NCBI RefSeq assembly: GCF_012396585.1
Contig: NZ_JAAXPR010000007.1
Location: 22,060-86,059 of the forward strand
Direction of reading: 5' to 3'
DNA length: 64,000 nt
From: Streptococcus ovuberis
Lineage (GTDB): Bacteria > Bacillota > Bacilli > Lactobacillales > Streptococcaceae
The notes under the pieces: generated by a model
The model's database searches: none
What the model was told of the DNA's origin: nothing
The model's input: only the letters and a program-made list of their open reading frames with translations
Program-made: the position numbers and the translations under genes
Shown here: in pieces, positions 45,429 to 53,959 of the stretch
How positions within the stretch are numbered: position 1 is the first letter of the stretch
Layout: each line of letters starts with the position of its first letter

Positions 45429-45546
45429 AGTCATCTCCTTCTTTGGGCATGGCCCATTTATTCAATAAGATACTGTCTATTCTACCATAAAATGACTTTA
45501 TTTTCAGAAATTGACTATATAAAATTTGTTATAGTCCGAATGCCCT

Positions 45547-45580
45547 AAAAAAAGACTCCCTTCCAAAAGAGGAGGAGAGT
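45547..45580 (-). terminator. Terminator of the ThrE-like gene
   Basis: On the minus strand an imperfect stem (actctcctcc with ggaagggagt) is followed by seven T. It lies directly after the gene. Confidence 0.65.
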
Positions 45581-45582
45581 GT

Positions 45583-46836
45583 TTACGCTTGTTTCTTAAT
45601 CGAGTGAGTAATCCAGCGCCTCAACGGGAGTTGTTGGACTATAGCGATCGCAATGGTAATAGTGAAGGCAGTGATAAAACTGTTGCGGATATGGTCTATG
45701 GCTAGCTCATCTGAACCTGTAATGAAGAAATAGACCGCCCGATAAAAACTGAGTCCAGGAATTAAAGGAAACATACTGGTTGACAGAAAAATGGTTGCGG
45801 GACTTTGTCTTTTAATCGCTAAAATCCGAGACATAAAGACCACCATCAATGCTGGAATGAAAATGGCCAGAGCTTCGATATGAAAGTGATACCATAGAGT
45901 GCGGTACAATCCCCAGGTAGCCCCTCCTAACATTCCCAAATCCAGGCAATACAGCCATGGGGTATGGTAGAGGATGGCAAAAGCGATTGTACCAACCCCG
46001 GCAGCCAAGGTTTGGATCAGTAAGCCAGATAGGGATAGCTCAGTGAGCGAAAAACTGCTAGTCATCTGCTCTGCGAAGGGCAAGAAGCCAATAGTAACGG
46101 CAACTCCAACTGAAATAGATATACAGGTCAAAAGGGCTGACATAGACAGAGCTAGACCTGTGAAATAATTGTTTTGAGAAAATTCTCGGATAGCATTGAC
46201 AAAGAAGGCCCCAGGAATCAAGACCATCAAGGTTCCCAAGATAATCAAACTACGGTGTTCTCCCAGACCCCAAAAATAGAGTAGATTAGCAGACAAAGAG
46301 ACCACACTAGCCCCGAAGATATTGAGCAAGAACTTGGTCTGAATATAGGGAGAGATGAGCTGAAGCAAAACACCTAGAAGACCACCTGTCAAAGCAGAAG
46401 CAAGAGAATCCATCCCACTGCTTCCAAGAGCAAGAGAAAAGCCTCCTGCCCCAACAAAATAGGCAGCGACAACCTGCCAGAAATCATAATCTTGCTGAGT
46501 TTCGATTTTCCGCAAGGCCCAGTCTACCTCGACTAGCGAGGCCTTGCCAGTCTCCGCCATACGCCGCGAAAGAGCGTTGACTGCCTCTAATTTTCCGAGG
46601 TTAATACTGGTCTCTGGGACCGTCGTAGTTCGTGCTTCTGAAAACCCTTTGCCGTTCAAGGCGGAGGCCACAATAGCTCTGTTGATCACATAAGAATCAA
46701 ATTGTTGGAGGCCGAGAGCTGTTGCCATCTTACTCATGGTTTCTTCGACACGGTAGATTTCTGCTCCAGACTCCACCAAAATGCGGCCAGCTCTGAGGAT
46801 AGTATCCATCTCTGAATAGGTTTGACTTTGTTTCAT
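45583..46836 (-). CDS. Threonine/serine exporter family protein (fused ThrE)
   Basis: The 417-residue membrane protein joins both ThrE halves in one chain. The N-terminal DUF1212 part (about 1-250) has LRAGRILVESGAEIYRVEETM and SYVINRAIVAS, and the C-terminal ThrE_2 part begins near 270. About ten membrane segments are visible. Many firmicutes split these into two genes. It is thought to export threonine or serine by proton exchange; the substrate is inferred from family only. Confidence 0.87.
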   Translation of the reverse strand: MKQSQTYSEMDTILRAGRILVESGAEIYRVEETMSKMATALGLQQFDSYVINRAIVASALNGKGFSEARTTTVPETSINLGKLEAVNALSRRMAETGKASLVEVDWALRKIETQQDYDFWQVVAAYFVGAGGFSLALGSSGMDSLASALTGGLLGVLLQLISPYIQTKFLLNIFGASVVSLSANLLYFWGLGEHRSLIILGTLMVLIPGAFFVNAIREFSQNNYFTGLALSMSALLTCISISVGVAVTIGFLPFAEQMTSSFSLTELSLSGLLIQTLAAGVGTIAFAILYHTPWLYCLDLGMLGGATWGLYRTLWYHFHIEALAIFIPALMVVFMSRILAIKRQSPATIFLSTSMFPLIPGLSFYRAVYFFITGSDELAIDHIRNSFITAFTITIAIAIVQQLPLRRWITHSIKKQA

Positions 46837-46954
46837 AGAATCTTCCTTTACTGTCTCTATTATACGCCCTCAGGGCTACCATTTCAAGAGGAAGTAAGAA
46901 CAACGGAGCCTTTCCTAAGTGCTTTGAACGACGTATTAATGGGCGATTTGAATC

Positions 46955-46969
46955 TAAAACGCCGTTTTA
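46955..46969. promoter_or_regulatory. Palindrome in the divergent gap before the aldo/keto reductase
   Basis: TAAAACG-C-CGTTTTA is perfect over seven base pairs each side, with partial outer arms tttga/tcaaa. It could be an operator for either flanking gene. The rest of the 46837-47090 gap holds no gene. Confidence 0.35.
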
Positions 46970-47090
46970 CGAATCAAAGTCAGGTTAGACAGGCTATTAG
47001 TAAAACAGAATTCTCATTGAGGTCATTTGCTGTTAGTGTCATCAAAATACCCCTAAATATTGATTAACAACTGCCTTTTGCCTTTTTTTA

Positions 47091-47099
47091 TGTTAAAAT
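47091..47099 (+). promoter_or_regulatory. Extended -10 promoter of the aldo/keto reductase
   Basis: TGTTAAAAT, 35 bases before the ATG; ribosome site aaaggagaag. Confidence 0.6.
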
Positions 47100-47134
47100 G
47101 AAAGAAATCACTCTCACAGCAAAAGGAGAAGAAA

Positions 47135-48052
47135 ATGGAAAAAATAACTCTTGGACCATCTGACCTTCGGGTGTCTCGCTTATCTTTAGGATGTATGCGC
47201 ATGGCTGGCCTGGATTTGGAAGCTGCAAAAGAAGTTATCCAGACCAGCCTGGATTTGGGCATCAATTTCTTTGACCATGCAGATATTTATGGTGGTGGTC
47301 AGTCCGAAAGGATTTTTGGTCAGGCTATTAAGGAGCTAGGCATCAAGCGCGAAGCTATCATCTTGCAGTCCAAATGTGGGATTCGTCGTGGCTTCTTTGA
47401 CTTTTCAAAAGATTATATTTTGCAGTCGGTAGATGGGATTTTGGAACGTTTGCAAACGGATTACTTAGATGTTTTGGTGCTCCATCGTCCTGATACGCTA
47501 TTTGAGCCTGAAGAAGTCGCAGAAGCTTTCAAAGCGCTCAAGGCAAGCGGCAAGGTTCGTCATTTTGGGCTTAGCAATGTCAATCCCTATCAAATCGAAC
47601 TTCTTCAAAGCTATCTGGATGAGCCCTTGTTAGCCAACCAGTTACAACTGAGCCTCGCTCATACGCCGATGATTGATGCGGGATTGCAGGTTAACATGTT
47701 GACTGAAGGTGGTGTGAACCGTGATGGTGGCGTGTTAGAGTATTGCCGCCTGAAAAACATCACTATCCAAACCTGGTCGCCATTCTTGATTAGTCTTGAT
47801 AAGGGAACTTTCTTTGGTCATCCTGATTATGAGGCGTTAAATAAGACTCTGGAAGAATTGGCCAATGAAAAAGGAGTCTCTCCAGAAGCGATTGCCATTG
47901 CTTGGATTTTGCGTCATCCTGCTAAAATGCAGGCCATTATTGGCTCCATGAAACCTGAGCGCCTGAAAAATATCGCTAAAGCATGTGACATTCATTTGAC
48001 CCGCGAAGAATGGTACAAGCTTTACTTGTCAGCTGGCAACTTCTTGCCATAG
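47135..48052 (+). CDS. Aldo/keto reductase
   Basis: The 305-residue NADPH-dependent oxidoreductase has the AKR tetrad: Asp in FFDHADIYGGG, the Tyr of that motif, Lys in LQSKCGIR and His in LVLHRPD. GLSNVNPYQIELLQ and the late IIGSMKPERL phosphate-binding segment follow. It is YdhF-like. The substrate is unknown. It heads a small operon with the ParB-fold protein and PepA. Confidence 0.9.
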   Translation: MEKITLGPSDLRVSRLSLGCMRMAGLDLEAAKEVIQTSLDLGINFFDHADIYGGGQSERIFGQAIKELGIKREAIILQSKCGIRRGFFDFSKDYILQSVDGILERLQTDYLDVLVLHRPDTLFEPEEVAEAFKALKASGKVRHFGLSNVNPYQIELLQSYLDEPLLANQLQLSLAHTPMIDAGLQVNMLTEGGVNRDGGVLEYCRLKNITIQTWSPFLISLDKGTFFGHPDYEALNKTLEELANEKGVSPEAIAIAWILRHPAKMQAIIGSMKPERLKNIAKACDIHLTREEWYKLYLSAGNFLP

Positions 48053-48059
48053 TCTCCGA

Positions 48060-48452
48060 ATGAAAAACTTCCCCATTTTAAACCTACAGCCCAGTCAATT
48101 TTACCTATCTGAGGCTAAACTTCAAGCTATTGAAGTTTGGTTCAATCCCCAAGATTTGGCCGGATTTGAGCCTATTGCGGTCAAGTACTTGGATGGGCAA
48201 TGGATTGTGGTAGATGGCCATTCAAGACTATTTGTGGCTTATCAGAAGGGACTAGAAGCTCTTCCAGTTATTCTGGAGGAGGAGGACTGGAACTGGGACT
48301 TTTACCGTTTTTGTGTTGAAGCCACTAAGGAAAAAAGAATCGTATCTATTGCTGACTTGGCCACAAGACGTTTACCGCAGGACCTTTACGAGGTAAAATG
48401 GATCGGCTGGTGTCAAGCAATTTTTGACAAGTATTTTTCAAAGAAGGAGTAA
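48060..48452 (+). CDS. Stand-alone ParB/sulfiredoxin-fold protein
   Basis: The 130-residue protein is made of little more than a ParB-N fold. FEPIAVKYLDGQWIVVDGHSRLFVAYQKGLEALPVIL (read as two segments) contains the nucleotide-binding DGHSR motif at about residues 52-56 of the domain class. No helix-turn-helix or Noc-type tail is present, so it is not a chromosome-partition ParB. Related folds act as CTPases, nucleases, sulfiredoxin or free-serine kinases. It lies seven bases after the reductase and one base before pepA, with a poor ribosome site. Confidence 0.7.
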   Translation: MKNFPILNLQPSQFYLSEAKLQAIEVWFNPQDLAGFEPIAVKYLDGQWIVVDGHSRLFVAYQKGLEALPVILEEEDWNWDFYRFCVEATKEKRIVSIADLATRRLPQDLYEVKWIGWCQAIFDKYFSKKE

Positions 48453-48453
48453 G

Positions 48454-49488
48454 ATGAACACGATTGACTATATTACACGATTAACAACAACCCCGTCACC
48501 GACAGGATTTACTAAAGAAATCATGAACTACGTTGTGACTGAAACTCAAAAATTTGGTTATGATCCCGTCCAGACACCCAAGGGTGGTGTTTTGGTGACG
48601 GTTAAGGGGCAGAATGATAACCAACACCGATTTATCACAGCCCACCTAGACACCTTGGGAGCCATGGTGCGTGCTATCAAATCAGATGGCCGTCTCAAGA
48701 TGGATCTGGTCGGAGGCTTTGTCTACAATGCCATTGAAGGGGAAAATTGCACCATCCATGTTGCAAAGACTGGACAGACCATTTCAGGAACCATTCTCAT
48801 GCATCAAACCAGTGTCCATGTTTATCGTGATGCAGGGACTGCTGAACGAAATCAAACCAACATGGAAGTTCGCTTGGATGAGAGAGTGACCAATGCGGAA
48901 GAGACACGTGCATTGGGCATCCAAGTCGGTGATTTCATCTCCTTTGATCCCCGGACTATCGTGACTGAAAATGGCTTTATTAAGAGTCGGCATTTGGATG
49001 ATAAGGTCAGCGCAGCCATCATGCTCCATCTATTAAAAACCTATCAAGAAGAAGGTGTTGAACTGCCTTATACCACTCATTTTTATTTCTCAAACAATGA
49101 AGAAATCGGCTATGGTGGCAATTCTAATATTGATGCCAAGGTGGTCGAGTACCTGGCGGTTGATATGGGGGCGATGGGCGATGATCAGCAGACAGATGAA
49201 TACACTGTCTCCATCTGCGTTAAGGACGGTTCAGGCCCTTACCACTATGAGCTTCGCCAGCATTTAGTATCCCTTTGTGAAAGTAACGGCATCCCTTATC
49301 AGTTAGACATTTACCCTTACTATGGGAGCGATGCCTCAGCTGCTATGCGGGCGGGGGCAGATGTGCGCCATGCTCTTTTGGGAGCTGGAATTGAGTCCAG
49401 TCATTCTTATGAACGGACCCATATTGATTCGGTTGATGCGACAGAGCGTTTGGTGGATGCTTACCTCAAGAGTGAGATGCTGGAATAA
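48454..49488 (+). CDS. pepA: M42-family glutamyl aminopeptidase
   Basis: The 344-residue metalloaminopeptidase has the M42 metal ligands in TAHLDTLGAMV, RHLDDKVSAAI, NNEEIGYGG and VDMGA, with a late SSHSYERTHID. It removes acidic N-terminal residues in the cytoplasm and forms large complexes. I start at ATG 48454, after aaggag; the frame extends 30 bases upstream into the ParB-fold gene. The gene symbol follows streptococcal and lactococcal usage. Confidence 0.9.
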   Translation: MNTIDYITRLTTTPSPTGFTKEIMNYVVTETQKFGYDPVQTPKGGVLVTVKGQNDNQHRFITAHLDTLGAMVRAIKSDGRLKMDLVGGFVYNAIEGENCTIHVAKTGQTISGTILMHQTSVHVYRDAGTAERNQTNMEVRLDERVTNAEETRALGIQVGDFISFDPRTIVTENGFIKSRHLDDKVSAAIMLHLLKTYQEEGVELPYTTHFYFSNNEEIGYGGNSNIDAKVVEYLAVDMGAMGDDQQTDEYTVSICVKDGSGPYHYELRQHLVSLCESNGIPYQLDIYPYYGSDASAAMRAGADVRHALLGAGIESSHSYERTHIDSVDATERLVDAYLKSEMLE

Positions 49489-49515
49489 TTTTAGCCTTAA
49501 TCATTCTACTACCTA

Positions 49516-49556
49516 AAAAGGATTGGGCCCTTGATATTAGGGATCCAATCCTTTTG
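49516..49556. terminator. Terminator after pepA
   Basis: aaaaggattgg and ccaatcctttt form a perfect 11-bp stem, flanked by A and T runs, so it may serve both converging genes. Confidence 0.85.
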
Positions 49557-49628
49557 ATGTATGTCGGCGTCAGCACTCAAGCGGACAACAGGGAGCTAGT
49601 GCCTTGCTTAGTGAGGGACTAATGGTTT

Positions 49629-50207
49629 TTATTTTTTCTTACTGAAGAAGGGAAGGCCTAAATTTGCCATTTTCTCCTCAGAAATCTTCATGCCATCTGA
49701 CACCCATTTGGCTAGGGTAGCGACAATAGCAGAACTCCAAAAGGAGTTGGTATAATCTGTTTCTTTAACTTCCTCGCTAGACGTACTAGCTTCCTCTTTA
49801 CCGCTTAAAAATTCAGACAGCATGGTACTCAGTCGCTTTTCAAAATTATAGCGGAAGGCGATTTGAAAGAGCTTGGCTTCTTTTTTGGCTTCCTTAAAGA
49901 GGGTCAGCCAGGAATTATCCTGCCCCTGTTTTTTAGAGTTGGTCCGCATTTCCTTGAAGATACGGCGAATCACCTTTTCAAATATCTCTTCTAAAAGCTG
50001 TTCCTTGGACTGGTAGTTGCGGTAGAAGGCATTGCGGGAGACCCCAGCTTTTTGGACCAGTTCGGATACAGAAATCTTGGCAAGCTCTTTTTTTTCTAAG
50101 AGAAATAGCAGAGCTGTTTCAAGCGATTCGCGTGTCAACTGATTGGCCTCTTTGTTAAAAGCTTGGAGGTGCTGTGTCGATTTTTGCGGTGTTTTTTGAT
50201 CAGGCAT
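49629..50207 (-). CDS. TetR-family regulator next to degV
   Basis: The 192-residue regulator has an N-terminal TetR helix-turn-helix (KISVSELVQKAGVSRNAFYRNYQSKEQLL, about 45-73, read as one helix pair) and a variable ligand domain. It is divergent from degV with a perfect palindrome between them, so it most likely controls degV and itself. The ligand is unknown; a fatty acid or lipid is a reasonable guess given DegV binding. Confidence 0.85.
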   Translation of the reverse strand: MPDQKTPQKSTQHLQAFNKEANQLTRESLETALLFLLEKKELAKISVSELVQKAGVSRNAFYRNYQSKEQLLEEIFEKVIRRIFKEMRTNSKKQGQDNSWLTLFKEAKKEAKLFQIAFRYNFEKRLSTMLSEFLSGKEEASTSSEEVKETDYTNSFWSSAIVATLAKWVSDGMKISEEKMANLGLPFFSKKK

Positions 50208-50234
50208 GACACTTCCCTTTCTTTTGTGACATCA

Positions 50235-50251
50235 ACAGTAGTTTCTACTGT
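50235..50251. promoter_or_regulatory. Operator of the TetR-type regulator
   Basis: ACAGTAG-TTT-CTACTGT is a perfect 7-3-7 palindrome 27 bases from the regulator start and just upstream of the degV -10. A second dyad, TGTCC/GGACA (50249-50268), overlaps it. Confidence 0.65.
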
Positions 50252-50268
50252 CCAAAAATCTTCGGACA

Positions 50269-50277
50269 TGATATAAT
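50269..50277 (+). promoter_or_regulatory. Extended -10 promoter of degV
   Basis: TGATATAAT lies 61 bases before the chosen degV ATG and 18 bases past the operator, so bound repressor would cover the -35 position. Confidence 0.6.
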
Positions 50278-50338
50278 TTTAATGATAAAGACCCTAAATG
50301 TCAAACTAAAATCATCTAAAATAGAAAAAGGTAAACCT

Positions 50339-51181
50339 ATGTCTTGGAAAATTATTGCCGACTCATCTAGCGAGTTAAAATCTATAGAAAATCTAGCACC
50401 GGACGCTAGCTATCAACGTGTTCCCTTGACAATTCAAGTGGAAGACCGGATTTTTGTAGATGATGAGAATCTAGATATCGATGAAATGATGGAGGTTATG
50501 TATGCCTCTTCTAAGCCAGCATCCTCAGCCTGTCCAAGTACAGAAGCTTACTTGCAATCCTATCAAGGAGCGGATAAGATTTTTGTGGTTACTATCACAG
50601 GGACTCTGTCTGGTAGCTTCAATGCAGCCCGTGTTGCTGCTGACATGTATAAGGAAGAACATCCAGAAGCTCAGATTCATTTGATTGACTCCAAATCTGC
50701 TGGGGGTGAAGTGGACCTACTGGTCTTAGAGCTAAATCGATTGATTGCCCAAGGCTTGTCGTTTGAAGAAGTAGCGACAGCTATAACAGCTTATCAAGAG
50801 AAAACCAAGTTGCTCTTTGTTTTAGCAAAGGTAGACAACTTGGTTAAAAACGGTCGTCTGAGCAAGGTATTAGGGACTGTTATCGGACTTCTCAATATTC
50901 GATTGGTCGGTCAGGCTAGTGATGAAGGAACTCTTGAAATGCTCCAAAAGGCACGCGGGCACAAGAAGTCTGTTAGCACTGCTTATGAAGAGTTTCTAAA
51001 AGCTGGTTACAAGGGAGGCAAGGTTGTCATTGGTCATCGCAATAACGAGAAGTTTGTTGAGCAGTTTTCAGACTTGATACATAGCCAATTTCCAGCAGCA
51101 GAAATCGTGGTTCTCCCAACATCTGGTCTTTGTTCCTTCTATGCAGAAGAAGGCGGCCTCTTGATTGGCTATGAAATTTAA
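50339..51181 (+). CDS. DegV-family fatty-acid-binding protein
   Basis: The 280-residue protein has the DegV fold: IIADSSSEL at the start, the ligand loop SSACPSTEAYL, TITGTLSGSFNAAR and KNGRLSK. Family members (FakB) present fatty acids to the FakA kinase. I start at ATG 50339 (MSWKII), after aaaaggt; an in-frame ATG 57 bases upstream gives a basic extension not typical of the family and has no ribosome site. The divergent TetR-type gene probably controls it. Confidence 0.9.
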   Translation: MSWKIIADSSSELKSIENLAPDASYQRVPLTIQVEDRIFVDDENLDIDEMMEVMYASSKPASSACPSTEAYLQSYQGADKIFVVTITGTLSGSFNAARVAADMYKEEHPEAQIHLIDSKSAGGEVDLLVLELNRLIAQGLSFEEVATAITAYQEKTKLLFVLAKVDNLVKNGRLSKVLGTVIGLLNIRLVGQASDEGTLEMLQKARGHKKSVSTAYEEFLKAGYKGGKVVIGHRNNEKFVEQFSDLIHSQFPAAEIVVLPTSGLCSFYAEEGGLLIGYEI

Positions 51182-51189
51182 CACATCAG

Positions 51190-51225
51190 ACTGACAGTCC
51201 TCACTGAGTGGCAGTCAGTTTTTTG
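51190..51225 (+). terminator. Terminator of degV
   Basis: actgac and gtcagt close an internal hairpin, followed by six T; it is nine bases past the stop. Confidence 0.8.
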
Positions 51226-51272
51226 TTTCCAAAATCTCATGATAGCCTAAATAATTAGAAAGGCAAGAGATG

Positions 51273-51281
51273 TGCTATAAT
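51273..51281 (+). promoter_or_regulatory. Extended -10 of polA, predicted leaderless
   Basis: TGCTATAAT ends six bases before the ATG at 51288, so transcription would start on or next to the start codon. No Shine-Dalgarno is present. Confidence 0.65.
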
Positions 51282-51287
51282 GGGTAT

Positions 51288-53945
51288 ATGGAAAATATGA
51301 CACAAAAACTTTTATTGATTGACGGCTCATCGGTAGCCTTTCGAGCTTTTTTTGCCCTTTACCACCAAATTGATCGTTTTAAAAGTCCGACCGGTCTTCA
51401 TACTAATGCGATTTATGGGTTTCACCTTATGCTTAACCACCTCTTGGAGCGCCTAAAGCCTAGCCATGTTTTGGTGGCCTTTGATGCTGGTAAAACTACT
51501 TTTCGGACTGCCATGTATGCCGACTACAAGGGTGGCCGTGCCAAGACCCCTGATGAGTTCCGTGAACAGTTTCCTTTTATCCGCCAGCAGTTAGATGTCT
51601 TAGGCATAAGGCACTATGAACTGGAACAGTATGAGGCTGATGATATTATTGGAACAATGGCTAAAAAGGCAGAGCAGGCTAATCAGGCTTTTGAGATAAC
51701 GGTGGTTTCTGGTGATAAAGATTTGATTCAGCTGGCAGATGTCCATACCAAAGTTGAAATTTCGAAAAAAGGTGTGGCTGAATTTGAGACCTTCACTCCG
51801 GCCTATCTGATGGAAAAAATGGGAATCACACCGAGTCAGTTTATCGACCTCAAAGCGCTTATGGGAGATGCCTCTGATAATATCCCTGGGGTAACCAAAA
51901 TCGGAGAAAAGACAGGGCTCAAGTTGCTTCACGAGTATGGTAGCCTGGAAGGCATCTATGCCAATATTGACCAGATGAAGCCTTCTAAGATGAAGGAAAA
52001 TTTGGTCAATGATCAAGATCAAGCCTTTTTATCCAAGACATTAGCGACCATTGATACCAAGGCTCCGATTGCCATTGATTTAGCAGATATTGCTTATACC
52101 GGTCCTCAGAATCTTGAGGCCTTGGGACAGTTCTACGATGAGATGGGGTTTAAGCAGCTAAAAGCCCAGATAGTCTCAGTACAACCAGAAGCCTCCCCTG
52201 CACGTCAAGAAATCGCCTTTGAACAAGTAACAAAAGTGACAGAAGCCATGCTTGATTCCAATCACTTTTATTATCTGGAAATCCTCAATGATAATTACCA
52301 TGTTGAGCCTGTGATTGGTCTGGCTTGGGGAGACAAGGAGAAGATTTATGTTAGCCAAGGAGACAGTCTCTTGCAGTCTTCCGTTCTTAGGGGATTTTTG
52401 GAAAAGACAGCCCTGAAAACCTATGACTTTAAACGGCTCAAAGTCCTCCTAAGTCGCTATGGGATTGACTTACCTGCGCCTGCTTTTGACAGTCGTTTGG
52501 CAAAATATTTACTTTCAACGATTGAGGACAATACCTTGTCTACCATTGATCAGCTTTATGGTCAGGGACAGCTTGCGGCAGATGAATTGGTCTATGGCAA
52601 GGGCGTCAAGCGTGCGGTTCCTGAAACAGCTATTTTGCTCAGCCATTTAGCTCAAAAGGTAAAGGTTTTAATCGACACTGAAACCGTTATGGTAGAGCGC
52701 TTGGTTGAACACCAACAATTAGACCTACTTCTGGAGATGGAGCAGCCTCTAGCGAATGTTCTAGCTAAGATGGAGATAGCGGGTATTCGGGTGGAGAAAG
52801 AGACCTTGCTGGCTATGCAGGCAGAAAATGAAGTGGTCCTGGAAAGCCTGACGGCTGAAATTCATGACCTGGCAGGAGAAGCTTTCAATATCAACTCGCC
52901 TAAGCAACTGGGGGTGATTCTCTTTGAGAAGTTAGGCCTGCCAGTTGAAATGACTAAGAAAACCAAGACAGGTTACTCCACTGCCGTTGATGTTCTGGAA
53001 CGCCTGGCTCCCCTATCGCCAATTGTGGCTAAGATTTTGGACTATCGCCAGATTGCCAAGCTACAATCGACCTATGTCATCGGCCTTCAGGATTATATTA
53101 CTGTAGACCATAAAATTCACACGCGCTATGTCCAGGATTTGACCCAGACCGGACGACTCTCCTCAACAGAACCTAACCTGCAAAATATCCCTATCCGCTT
53201 AGAACAAGGAAGGCTAATTCGCAAGGCCTTTGTGCCGTCTATGCCTAACAGCGTCCTTTTAGCCTCGGATTACTCACAAATTGAGCTTCGGGTGCTAGCT
53301 CATATTTCGCAAGACCAGCATTTGATTCAGGCCTTCAAGGATGGGTTGGATATCCACACCTCAACAGCCATGAGGGTCTTTGGCATTGATCAGCCAGAAG
53401 ACGTGACACCAAATGATCGTCGGAATGCCAAGGCAGTTAACTTTGGGATTGTTTACGGGATTTCTGATTTTGGGTTGGCTAATAATTTGGGGATTTTGCG
53501 TCATCAGGCTAAGGCTTATATTGACACCTACTTTGAGCGTTACCCAGGAATCAAGGACTACATGCAAAATGTGGTGCGGGAGGCCAGAGATAAGGGCTAT
53601 GTGGAGACCATTTACAAGCGTCGCAGAGAATTGCCAGATATCAACTCGCGCAATTTTAATATCCGCCAATTTGCTGAGCGAACTGCCATCAACTCACCGA
53701 TTCAGGGATCTGCTGCAGACATCCTAAAGGTTGCCATGATTAACCTAGATCAGGCACTGACTGCTGGCGACTATCAAGCACGCATGCTCCTTCAGGTGCA
53801 CGACGAGATCGTCCTTGAGGTGCCAATAGCAGAGCTAGATGCTGTTAGCCAACTGGTCACCGAGACCATGCAGTCTGCCATTGAGTTGTCTGTGCCCCTC
53901 ATTGCCGATAGCAGTTCAGGAGAAAACTGGTACGAGGCGAAGTAG
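51288..53945 (+). CDS. polA: DNA polymerase I
   Basis: The 885-residue enzyme fills repair gaps and removes RNA primers. The N-terminal 5'-3' exonuclease (about 10-290) has LLLIDGSSVAFRAFFAL, YEADDIIGT and KALMGDASDNIPGV. The middle 3'-5' exonuclease-like domain appears to lack the usual DxE pair, as in other streptococci. The polymerase has LQNIPIRLEQGR, ASDYSQIELRVLA, RNAKAVNFGIVYG and the final QVHDEIVLEVP. ATG 51288 fits the -10 position; ATG 51297 is an alternative. Neither has a ribosome site. Confidence 0.95.
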   Translation: MENMTQKLLLIDGSSVAFRAFFALYHQIDRFKSPTGLHTNAIYGFHLMLNHLLERLKPSHVLVAFDAGKTTFRTAMYADYKGGRAKTPDEFREQFPFIRQQLDVLGIRHYELEQYEADDIIGTMAKKAEQANQAFEITVVSGDKDLIQLADVHTKVEISKKGVAEFETFTPAYLMEKMGITPSQFIDLKALMGDASDNIPGVTKIGEKTGLKLLHEYGSLEGIYANIDQMKPSKMKENLVNDQDQAFLSKTLATIDTKAPIAIDLADIAYTGPQNLEALGQFYDEMGFKQLKAQIVSVQPEASPARQEIAFEQVTKVTEAMLDSNHFYYLEILNDNYHVEPVIGLAWGDKEKIYVSQGDSLLQSSVLRGFLEKTALKTYDFKRLKVLLSRYGIDLPAPAFDSRLAKYLLSTIEDNTLSTIDQLYGQGQLAADELVYGKGVKRAVPETAILLSHLAQKVKVLIDTETVMVERLVEHQQLDLLLEMEQPLANVLAKMEIAGIRVEKETLLAMQAENEVVLESLTAEIHDLAGEAFNINSPKQLGVILFEKLGLPVEMTKKTKTGYSTAVDVLERLAPLSPIVAKILDYRQIAKLQSTYVIGLQDYITVDHKIHTRYVQDLTQTGRLSSTEPNLQNIPIRLEQGRLIRKAFVPSMPNSVLLASDYSQIELRVLAHISQDQHLIQAFKDGLDIHTSTAMRVFGIDQPEDVTPNDRRNAKAVNFGIVYGISDFGLANNLGILRHQAKAYIDTYFERYPGIKDYMQNVVREARDKGYVETIYKRRRELPDINSRNFNIRQFAERTAINSPIQGSAADILKVAMINLDQALTAGDYQARMLLQVHDEIVLEVPIAELDAVSQLVTETMQSAIELSVPLIADSSSGENWYEAK

Positions 53946-53959
53946 AGAGAAGATAGTCA

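Noticed and set aside
46822..47067. 81-codon ORF in the divergent gap before the reductase
   Set aside because: It starts inside the facing exporter gene, has no ribosome site and crosses the palindrome; composition looks non-coding.
48060..48452. Chromosome-partition ParB
   Set aside because: The protein has only the N-terminal fold, no helix-turn-helix or dimer domain, and no ParA or parS nearby.
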